This document shows, one piece after another, positions 23,569 through 30,567 of a DNA stretch of 55,397 nt; the first letter of the stretch is position 1; the number at the start of each line of letters is the position of its first letter. A program made the position numbers and the translations under genes. Source of the DNA: an uncultured Verrucomicrobiota bacterium (GTDB taxonomy: Bacteria; Verrucomicrobiota; Verrucomicrobiia; Limisphaerales; UBA9464); NCBI GenBank assembly GCA_903910585.1, contig CAIWAH010000128.1, positions 1 to 55,397 of the forward strand, read 5' to 3'. The notes beneath the pieces were generated by a model. It was not told the origin of the DNA and searched no databases. It saw nothing but the letters and a program-made list of their open reading frames with translations.

Positions 23569-25500
23569 CTATGGAACCTGTGTTTTGGGTTGTTGAGATT
23601 GCCATTTTCTCAGCCCAATTAGCAGCAGGCTGACGTCCGCCGGAGACACGCCGGAGATTCGCGTGGCCTGTCCGACGGTGGACGGCCGGACCTTGGCGAG
23701 CTTTTGGCGAGCCTCGTTGCGCAGGCTGGGTATCGCTTCGAACGGGAAGTCCGGCGGAATCACCCGGTTCTCCAAATCGCGGAGCCGTTCAACTTCGGCG
23801 GCTTGGCGGTCAAGGTAGCCCTCGTATTTGATCAGGATTTCGACCTGCTGAGTGACATCCGATGGCAAGTCGGTGCGGGCGCCGGGCAGGATGGAGTAGG
23901 TCACTTCCGGTCGGCGGAGCTGTTGGCACAGGAGTTCAGTCCCGATTCTAACCGACTGTAATCGTGAGACTTCAGCATCAACAGCGGCTTTTCGATCAAG
24001 GAATCGCCGATGGTTTCGGTCGGGCAGGAGTCCGATTTCATGACCGAGGTCGGAGAGGCGGAAATCCGCGTTGTCCTGGCGCAAGAGCAGTCGGTATTCG
24101 GCGCGACTGGTAAACATGCGGTAGGGTTCCGTGGTTCCTTTTGTTACCAAGTCGTCGATCAGCACGCCGATGTAGGCCTGGTCGCGTCCGAGCACAATGG
24201 GTTCCCGGTCCTGAACGCGGCGGGCGGCATTAATCCCGGCCATTAGACCCTGCGCCCCGGCTTCTTCGTAGCCGGAGGTGCCGTTGATTTGTCCGGCGAG
24301 GAACAGGTTGTGGCAAACCTTTGTCTCAAGGCTGGGCGATAGCTGGGTCGGCAGGGAGAAGTCATACTCAACTGCGTAGGCGGGGCGGAGAATTTCAGCC
24401 CGTTCACAGCCAACGATGCTTCGGACCATTTCCACCTGAACCTCGAAGGGCAGGGACGTGGAAAAGCCGTTCACATAAATTTCGTCGGTCGCAATTCCCT
24501 CCGGCTCCAGAAACAGTTGATGCCGCTCCTTGTCGGCGAACCGGACATACTTGTCCTCGATGCTGGGGCAGTAGCGGGGGCCGATGCCTTCGATGACCCC
24601 GGAATACATCGGCGACTTGTGAAGGTTGGCGAGAATGAGCTCCCTAGTCCGGTCCGAGGTGTGGGTTATCCAGCAAGGCAATTGTCCGCCGTGACGGGCG
24701 AGAATTGAACTGGGCGGGTAGGAGGAATTGCCCAAGGAGGTTCGAGCGGCTGGAGAGTGGCCGGCGTGTTCCACGTGGAACAATTCGTCGCCCCACACGT
24801 CCTCCCTCCAGTAAGAGAACCAAGGAACCGGCTCGTCTCCGGGCTGGACCTCACACTTGGAGAAGTCGATGGACTGTTTGACTAGGCGGGGCGGGGTGCC
24901 GGTTTTGAGACGTCCCAATTCCAGGCCGAGTTCCGCCAACGAAGCGGACAATCCTGTCGCTGCCGCCTCGCCGGCTCGGCCGCCGCTTTGCTGATTGGCG
25001 CCGACATGCATGAGACCCCGGAGAAAGGTCCCGGTCGTGACCACCACGGTCTTTGACCGAAACTGGACCTCCAAAGCCGTCTCCACGCCGACCACAACCT
25101 GGTCCTCGACTACCAAGCGCATCGTCTGACCCTGCTTGATGTCGAGGTTAGTCTGACGCTCGCAGATCCACTTGAGCCGAAACTGATACGCCTTTTTGTC
25201 GCACTGCGCGCGAGGCGCCCAAACGGACGGTCCCTTCCGGGTATTCAGCATTCGGAACTGGAGCCCGGTAAGATCGGTCACCTTTCCCATCTCGCCGCCC
25301 AAGGCATCAATCTCCCGGGCCAGATGTCCTTTGGCGAGTCCGCCGATGGCGGGGTTGCAGGACATCTGTCCGATGGTATCGAGATTGATGGTAAGCAGGA
25401 GCGTCTTGCAGCCCATTCGAGCCGCGGCGAGAGCCGCCTCGACCCCGGCATGCCCGGCGCCAACCACAATCACGTCGTAACGCTTCGGATAGACGAACAT
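23569..25500 (-). CDS. mnmG: tRNA uridine-5-carboxymethylaminomethyl(34) synthesis enzyme
   Basis: A 643-residue FAD enzyme which, with MnmE, modifies U34 of certain tRNAs. Dinucleotide motif VVGAGHAGVEAALAAARMG at the N-terminus; MSCNPAIGGLAKGHLAREID near residue 50; GTFLRGLMHVG near residue 155; MYSGVIEGIGPRYCPSIEDK near residue 290; AGQINGTSGYEEAGAQGL near residue 380; ISGVSPADVSLLL near the end. About 30 extra residues lie between FSYWRED and LPCWITHT compared with E. coli MnmG, and they contain a parS site in frame (FHVEH). mnmG is often near oriC with rsmG, parA and parB; none of those is here. ATG at 25500 is preferred to the upstream TTG. Confidence 0.96.
   Translation of the reverse strand: MFVYPKRYDVIVVGAGHAGVEAALAAARMGCKTLLLTINLDTIGQMSCNPAIGGLAKGHLAREIDALGGEMGKVTDLTGLQFRMLNTRKGPSVWAPRAQCDKKAYQFRLKWICERQTNLDIKQGQTMRLVVEDQVVVGVETALEVQFRSKTVVVTTGTFLRGLMHVGANQQSGGRAGEAAATGLSASLAELGLELGRLKTGTPPRLVKQSIDFSKCEVQPGDEPVPWFSYWREDVWGDELFHVEHAGHSPAARTSLGNSSYPPSSILARHGGQLPCWITHTSDRTRELILANLHKSPMYSGVIEGIGPRYCPSIEDKYVRFADKERHQLFLEPEGIATDEIYVNGFSTSLPFEVQVEMVRSIVGCERAEILRPAYAVEYDFSLPTQLSPSLETKVCHNLFLAGQINGTSGYEEAGAQGLMAGINAARRVQDREPIVLGRDQAYIGVLIDDLVTKGTTEPYRMFTSRAEYRLLLRQDNADFRLSDLGHEIGLLPDRNHRRFLDRKAAVDAEVSRLQSVRIGTELLCQQLRRPEVTYSILPGARTDLPSDVTQQVEILIKYEGYLDRQAAEVERLRDLENRVIPPDFPFEAIPSLRNEARQKLAKVRPSTVGQATRISGVSPADVSLLLIGLRKWQSQQPKTQVP
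24767..24782. other. parS centromere site inside mnmG
   Basis: The perfect 16-bp palindrome TGTTCCACGTGGAACA equals the canonical bacterial parS variant bound by ParB. It lies within the mnmG coding sequence and is translated as the in-frame FHVEH. Confidence 0.92.
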
Positions 25501-25544
25501 TTGTTCTGCCAAGGGTAGTCAACAACACCTCCAAGCCAAGCGGG

Positions 25545-25560
25545 TGTTCCACGTGGAACA
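25545..25560. other. parS centromere site upstream of mnmG
   Basis: A second perfect copy of TGTTCCACGTGGAACA, 45 bp upstream of the mnmG start and 778 bp from the first copy. Both copies are followed by AAT. A half-site (gtggaaca) occurs at 25642-25649. The rest of the 25501-25774 spacer shows no coding signal and no clear DnaA box. Confidence 0.92.
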
Positions 25561-25774
25561 ATCTCCAGTTCCTAGACTCGAAGGCGATCAGGGTTTCGGA
25601 ATTCGTGTTGATGTAGCGGTGAGTGCTGTTTTTTGGTTTTGGTGGAACATGTATCGGCAATCGACCCCATACAGTCCTGATCCCCAATCGGCGGTGATTG
25701 CCGCCACCATGCTTGAAGGAAAGCGTCAGATACCGATCTGCACGTGATGGCCGACGCCGCCATGGCGCCGCCTC

Positions 25775-26155
25775 CTAACGTGAGCGACGAAATACCGCCA
25801 TCACTCCCAAAAAGGATCCGACGGTCAGCATGACCATGGAAGCAAGGATTCCCAGGGCAGTTCCGGCTAACGGGCTAAAACCGCCCAACCAAATCGCCAA
25901 GAGCACCAAGGAAAGATCAGCGGCGCCGAAACACCAGCGAAGCTCCACGCTGGGAGTCCAGTCTCGGGTCGTGTCCGAGACCTCCACCTTGTCCGCAACG
26001 GCTAATGGACGTGGAGTCGCTTCGGAAACGGTAGCCTCGGATCGAATTTCGCCCTTCAGAAGTCGGCCGACGCCGGGTCCAGGAATGGGAACGCCCTGCC
26101 CTGCGTGATCCGCGAGCAGACTTCCCAAACCCCTTCCCAATGCCGACCGTGACAT
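25775..26155 (-). CDS. Membrane protein with ParB-like LGRGLxxLL N-terminus
   Basis: A 126-residue protein that I do not recognise as a whole. The N-terminus MSRSALGRGLGSLLADHAG matches the short conserved peptide at the start of chromosomal ParB proteins (LGRGLxxLL), which binds ParA and stimulates its ATPase. No ParB DNA-binding or CTPase domain follows. Instead comes a hydrophilic linker of about 55 residues and two C-terminal hydrophobic segments (LSLVLLAIWLGGFSPLAG and LGILASMVMLTVGSFLGVMAVF) ending FRRSR. The predicted topology is a cytoplasmic N-terminus on a membrane hairpin. It lies upstream of mnmG and two parS sites on the same strand. Membrane anchoring of ParA is inferred, not known. 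ATG at 26155 places the motif at the N-terminus; GTG at 26191 would add 12 residues. Confidence 0.7.
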   Translation of the reverse strand: MSRSALGRGLGSLLADHAGQGVPIPGPGVGRLLKGEIRSEATVSEATPRPLAVADKVEVSDTTRDWTPSVELRWCFGAADLSLVLLAIWLGGFSPLAGTALGILASMVMLTVGSFLGVMAVFRRSR

Positions 26156-26229
26156 GACACGGGAAAGCTGCCCGACCCGAAACCACGGCACAAACCATTC
26201 TTACTCACAATTCGTGGTGGCCTTTGTAT

Positions 26230-26241
26230 TTGTGACCACAA
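26230..26241. promoter_or_regulatory. Operator-like palindrome (ttgtg-ac-cacaa)
   Basis: A 5-bp inverted repeat with a 2-bp spacer in an AT-richer stretch, 75 bp upstream of the ParB-like membrane protein gene. It may be a transcription factor site. It does not match a DnaA box. Confidence 0.35.
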
Positions 26242-26264
26242 TTACTAGTGGCAGTGTGAACAAT

Positions 26265-26281
26265 AGCGCCACTGTGGCGCT
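26265..26281. repeat. Near-perfect palindrome (agcgccac-t-gtggcgct)
   Basis: An 8-bp inverted repeat around one base, 13 bp past the stop of the PPDK-domain gene. As RNA it would form a 6-bp stem with a 5-nt loop followed on the minus strand by ATTGTT, so it could be a weak terminator. It could also be an operator for the next gene. Confidence 0.45.
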
Positions 26282-26293
26282 GGATTTGTGGGT

Positions 26294-29200
26294 TTAGGGT
26301 AAGGCGCGCAGCTTTCCGGAAACGTCCACCATCCAAAGCTTCGCCGAATCGAACTCGGTAATCAGAATGAGTTGTTTCACTCCCTTCGATGATAGTTCAA
26401 CCAATTGGGCGGCAGATACATCCGCATCAAGGCCGGGCTCGAAAAGGAAGTGTTCCCAGAAATTGTGATGTCCTGGGGCGTAGGTTTGCGAGGTCCGAGA
26501 GTGAAGGACCAGGGGTTCGGCGGTTAGCCCGGCGATGCGGGTTTCCACGAAGCCCAAGTTGGGCGCGGTGTAACCGGCGCTTGGGCCCTTGGGTGGCTGC
26601 GGCCAGTAGAATTGCGTGGTAATAGATATTCCACCGGGTCTGGTGAACGACCGGGCCTGGAGAAGAGAATCTGCCCGGATCTGCGGACACGGCACGAGAC
26701 GAACCGAGTCGGTCAGGGTCGTGGCGGCTTCGCCATCGAAGCCGAAGGTGAGCTGCGGTTGGGCATACTTCGCCTCCAAGGTGTAGGCGAAATCATCGCC
26801 GGTGACCCATGGTGCAGTGGGCGGCGTGGCGCTTCGGACCAATCCGACCGTCAGCGTGAGCACCCGTCGGTTGGTGCCCGCTCCGACCGCCCAAGAATCG
26901 CGGGTTTCATCCCCGTTGTGCCCGTGGCTGAAGTCCGGCCAACTGGTTGGCGAATTGGTAAGCCGGATGAGTTCATTGCCGATCCGTTGGGAGAATTGGC
27001 CGTCGATGAACAACGGGGTCGTGAGGTTGGCGTCGGTCAGACGTCGGGCATCGGTCGTAAGCCGCAGCTCGGATTTCAGCCGATGCTTGGCAAAGACATC
27101 CGAGTATTCCCCTTCCTCAACGCACAGGGTTTCAGTGTTTGGGAGCAGGAACGTGGTGACAGGTGCGCGGGTTCCCTGCGGCAGCGGCCGCACCTGTTTG
27201 ATGTCCAGCTTGCCCGGGACGATTCGTTTGTATTCGAAATCGAGGGAGAAGTTCAGTTTGGTGGGGAACAGGGCCGCGTAGCCGTCGGCGACTTTCGCCA
27301 GCAACGAAACCAGCTGCTGATAGTCCGTCTCCCAGCGCATCACGTAGCCGCCGATCGGAACGAGACCCGACTCCTGTCGCTGGGCCAGCGAGGTGGTGCC
27401 AAACGACCGGTAGAAATCCACCACCTCCGGACGGGCCGCACTGTCGGGATTCGTGATGGATTCCGCGCCCAACTGGGAAACCAGCTTGCCGTTCAGTGAG
27501 ACGGATCCGAACGCCTTGTCCCAGGTGAGGGTCGCCACCCCGTTGGCGAGTTCGATCTCGTCGGGATACGAATGGTGGACCAGCACGGCCATGCCGACCT
27601 CCGTCTCATTTACTCCGCGCCGCAGCCGCTCCAGGAAGGCGTTGCCGTTGTAGAAGCTGGCGTAAACCTTCTGGATGGCCCGAAACACACCGCGTTCATT
27701 GATCTCCGTTGGATCGCACGCCGACGGTCCCGAGTTGTCCCCATCCAGATCGTCCAGCAGACAGCCGCTGTAGCTGTCGTAAAGTCCCGCCCCGGTGAAA
27801 TCCTCGCTGTCCTCCACGTTCGTGGAACTGCGGAAGCGGATCTTCCGCGAGCCGTCGAAACCGGCATTGGTAAGCGCGCCGAGAATGGCGGCCTGCTGGG
27901 CAAGGCTGAAGCTGGCGCGGTTCTCGATGAGTTTGCGGACCGCAGCGAGGCGTTCGTGCACCAGGCTGAAATTGGGCGGATAGGTGAACTCACCGAGCTG
28001 GCGGGCGATTTCGGATCGCAGCGTGCCGCCCGCAGCGAGCGGCTGATCCAGAAACGCTTCCCAAAGGTCGAAGGTCAGGGCGATGGCAGGCTCGGAGTTG
28101 GTCGGCAATGTGCGGCGCAACAGACCGTAGTTCGCGGCTTTTCCGCCCACGAACACAATCGCGTCGGGCTTCAGGTTGTGAACGTTGGTGGCGAAAGTTC
28201 CGAGCAGTTGTCGGGGAGCGTAATTGAGTTTCGGCGGCGCCTTCAGCGCCAGCAGTTCATTCCGGAAGCTGGTCGGCAGGGCGCCTTCCATGTCCAAAAC
28301 GGTGGCGGTCTGGAAGAACCCGGTCTCAGTGCGCAGAGCCACTTCGCGGCCCACCAGGGAAAGCAAATTCGTCCGGATCTCCGGCGATGAGAACCATACG
28401 AATGGCACCTCCCAGCTCTGGGTCAGAATCGCCACGTGGGAATTGGGCGTGGCGGGCGCGAGCGAAATGATGCCGGCGACAAACGGAATCTCCGCCGGCA
28501 CGGCGTCCGTTACGAGGATGTCCGTGGGCAGCAGGCGGCCAGTGGCGTAGGCCGTGACGATTTCCGCACCGGGCACAAAGGTCAGCCGTCCCAGCGCCCA
28601 GCCAGCGCTGTAAACCACATCACTGGTTAGCCAGCGGTCGGCCGACGCCACCTCGAAGCCCGCGGATGCGAACCAGTCATGATTCGCCTGAGCGGCGGCC
28701 GTCTGTTCAAAGACCGGCACGTAAAGGGCCCGGGTTCCCCCAGGTGCCCGGATTGCGGCCTGCACCAGGCGTAGCCAGTGCGCGACCTCTTCGCGTGGAT
28801 ACGGCTCGGCCCCGACGAACTGGATCCCATATTCGCCGTGGGCGGCTTCAGGAATCAGCACCGCCCCCAAGACGGCGGCCTGATTGGTTTGATGCAGCGT
28901 CAGCCGGTCGAAATCGGTGCGGGACAGGCCCGTGAGCGGCGGGAGCCGCAGCCGCGCGAAGTCGTAGTGGAACGGATACTTCACGCTGTCCTGGAACCAC
29001 ACCCGGGACTCGTCTCCGCGGAGGATCGCGAACTTTACCCAGTTCACCCCGGGTTCACCCAGCGCCGTAAACTCGGCCACGATGAACGGGTCGTCCGGCA
29101 ACGAGAGCTGATTCCGGCCGTCATCCGCCGCAGTCTTGGTGCGGCTGGTGAGGCGGAAATAGCGGGTGCCGTTCATGCCCGCGGTGACGTCGGCAAACTC

Positions 29201-29413
29201 GAACGGACCGCCGTGAAAGACGGCCGCCTCGGACCAAACCGACAGATCCGGCGATGCCTGCAGCGTTTGGACGCGGTTAGATTCTCCGTCTGACCGGAGG
29301 CGCGGCCAGGCGCTGGCTTCGGGAAACACGGCTTCCAGTGACGCGGTGAAACCAAGCCAAGAACTGACCCAAGCCCAGGCTAGCGTGATCCAGGCATTTC
29401 GTTGAATCATCAT
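26294..29413 (-). CDS. Secreted protein with PPDK-type nucleotide-binding domain
   Basis: About 1039 residues. A Sec signal (NAWITLAWAWVSSWLGFTAS) is followed by a module (VQTLQASPDLSVW ... GTRYFRLTS) that also ends the matrixin at 42081-43850. The middle, near residues 495-720, is a pyruvate-phosphate-dikinase N-terminal (ATP-grasp) domain: AIVFVGGKAANYGLLRR, KIRFRSSTNVEDSEDFTGAG and DEIELANGVATLTWDKAFGS. The phosphohistidine swivelling and PEP-binding domains are absent, so it cannot be a normal PPDK or PEP synthase. An ATP-using domain outside the cytoplasm is odd; the fold may be reused for binding or crosslinking. Two consecutive ATGs (29413, 29410) serve as start. It is divergent from mtnP. 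Confidence 0.8.
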   Translation of the reverse strand: MMIQRNAWITLAWAWVSSWLGFTASLEAVFPEASAWPRLRSDGESNRVQTLQASPDLSVWSEAAVFHGGPFEFADVTAGMNGTRYFRLTSRTKTAADDGRNQLSLPDDPFIVAEFTALGEPGVNWVKFAILRGDESRVWFQDSVKYPFHYDFARLRLPPLTGLSRTDFDRLTLHQTNQAAVLGAVLIPEAAHGEYGIQFVGAEPYPREEVAHWLRLVQAAIRAPGGTRALYVPVFEQTAAAQANHDWFASAGFEVASADRWLTSDVVYSAGWALGRLTFVPGAEIVTAYATGRLLPTDILVTDAVPAEIPFVAGIISLAPATPNSHVAILTQSWEVPFVWFSSPEIRTNLLSLVGREVALRTETGFFQTATVLDMEGALPTSFRNELLALKAPPKLNYAPRQLLGTFATNVHNLKPDAIVFVGGKAANYGLLRRTLPTNSEPAIALTFDLWEAFLDQPLAAGGTLRSEIARQLGEFTYPPNFSLVHERLAAVRKLIENRASFSLAQQAAILGALTNAGFDGSRKIRFRSSTNVEDSEDFTGAGLYDSYSGCLLDDLDGDNSGPSACDPTEINERGVFRAIQKVYASFYNGNAFLERLRRGVNETEVGMAVLVHHSYPDEIELANGVATLTWDKAFGSVSLNGKLVSQLGAESITNPDSAARPEVVDFYRSFGTTSLAQRQESGLVPIGGYVMRWETDYQQLVSLLAKVADGYAALFPTKLNFSLDFEYKRIVPGKLDIKQVRPLPQGTRAPVTTFLLPNTETLCVEEGEYSDVFAKHRLKSELRLTTDARRLTDANLTTPLFIDGQFSQRIGNELIRLTNSPTSWPDFSHGHNGDETRDSWAVGAGTNRRVLTLTVGLVRSATPPTAPWVTGDDFAYTLEAKYAQPQLTFGFDGEAATTLTDSVRLVPCPQIRADSLLQARSFTRPGGISITTQFYWPQPPKGPSAGYTAPNLGFVETRIAGLTAEPLVLHSRTSQTYAPGHHNFWEHFLFEPGLDADVSAAQLVELSSKGVKQLILITEFDSAKLWMVDVSGKLRALP

Positions 29414-29648
29414 CGCACGTTGGCCAAGCCGCGGCGGAGGGCAAGCGCGGACAGGGGACGAGCGAGCCCAACGGGTAATCATCCAAGAAGACAACATAAG
29501 GACACCGGAATATCCGCTTTCTGTGCCGAGGCAGATGCGACGGATATGATCAAACCGCAGGCCGAGCCGACCGGTTGGTTCATTTCGCCTGCGGCGGGCT
29601 TCCCATTTCTCCCCACCTCCGATTTGCTGCTGCCGACGATTCCTGTCC

Positions 29649-30512
29649 ATGAGCACCCCCCTTGTTGGCATCATCGGCGGCAGCGGCCTTTATCAGATTG
29701 AAGGCTTTGACCGGCAGAAGTGGGTTCGGATCAAGACACCGTTCGGCGCTCCGTCGGACGATCTGTTGACCGGCGAAATGTCCGGTCGAGAGGTGGTATT
29801 CCTCCCCCGGCACGGTCGTGGCCATCGAATCATGCCCACGGAACTTAATCATCGGGCCAACATCTGGGCGATGAAGTCGCTGGGCGTGGAGTGGATCATC
29901 AGCGTCAGCGCGGTGGGTTCGCTCCAGGCGAAGTATCGTCCTTGCGACATTGTGCTGGTGGACCAGTTCTTCGACCGGACCAAGCGGGATCAGGAACACA
30001 CGTTTTTTGGGAATGGTATTGTCGCCCACGTCGCGTTTGCCGAGCCCATCTGTGAGGAACTGCGACAACTGCTCCGGCACTCGGCCCGCAGGGTGAAGGC
30101 CAAAGCCCATGACGGCGGAACCTACGTGAACATGGAGGGCCCGGCCTTTAGCACGCGGGCGGAGTCACAGTTCAATCACCGGGCCGGGTTCGACGTCATC
30201 GGCATGACGAATCTGGGAGAGGCAAAGTGCGCGCGGGAAGCCGAGATCGCCTACGCAACCATGGCGATGGTGACCGACTACGATTGCTGGAAGACTGACG
30301 AGGCTCACGTCACCGTGGAGATGGTGATCAACAACCTGCGGCGCAACGGCGAGACCGCCAAGGCGATCATCCGGGACGTGATTCCAAGGATTCCGCCGGC
30401 GGCCGGTTGGCCCTGTCACTCCGCGTTGGCGAATGCGATCATGACCGAGCGGAAACTATGGCCGAAGGGTCGGGTCAAGGCGCTCGCTCCTTTGCTGGCG
30501 AAATACGCCTGA
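29649..30512 (+). CDS. mtnP: S-methyl-5'-thioadenosine phosphorylase
   Basis: A 287-residue cytosolic phosphorylase of the PNP/MTAP family, splitting methylthioadenosine into adenine and methylthioribose-1-phosphate for methionine salvage. Landmarks: VGIIGGSGLYQIEGF at the N-terminus, FLPRHGRGHRIMPTELNHRANIWAMK (phosphate and base site) near residue 55, NMEGPAFSTRAES near residue 160 and GMTNLGEAKCAREAEIAYATMAMVTDYDCW near residue 185. Length is normal. No other mtn genes are in the window. A strong bidirectional terminator follows. Confidence 0.95.
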   Translation: MSTPLVGIIGGSGLYQIEGFDRQKWVRIKTPFGAPSDDLLTGEMSGREVVFLPRHGRGHRIMPTELNHRANIWAMKSLGVEWIISVSAVGSLQAKYRPCDIVLVDQFFDRTKRDQEHTFFGNGIVAHVAFAEPICEELRQLLRHSARRVKAKAHDGGTYVNMEGPAFSTRAESQFNHRAGFDVIGMTNLGEAKCAREAEIAYATMAMVTDYDCWKTDEAHVTVEMVINNLRRNGETAKAIIRDVIPRIPPAAGWPCHSALANAIMTERKLWPKGRVKALAPLLAKYA

Positions 30513-30513
30513 C

Positions 30514-30549
30514 AAAAAGGGCGCGACCTTGGCTGGTCGCGCCCTTCGA
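30514..30549. terminator. Bidirectional intrinsic terminator
   Basis: A perfect 12-bp stem (aagggcgcgacc at 30517-30528, ggtcgcgccctt at 30535-30546) with a 6-nt loop, preceded by AAA on the plus strand, which reads TTT after the stem on the minus strand. It sits in the 55-bp gap between the converging mtnP and BY-kinase genes. Confidence 0.88.
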
Positions 30550-30567
30550 AAAGCCTGCGAAAGCGAA

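Noticed and set aside
25544..25747. Small plus-strand frame starting in a parS site
   Set aside because: Its start codons are the palindrome itself; no domain or conserved pattern, and the ribosome site is missing.
23196..26293. Chromosomal origin (oriC)
   Set aside because: parS sites and mnmG suggest closeness, but I find no cluster of DnaA boxes (TTATCCACA-like) and no clear AT-rich unwinding region.
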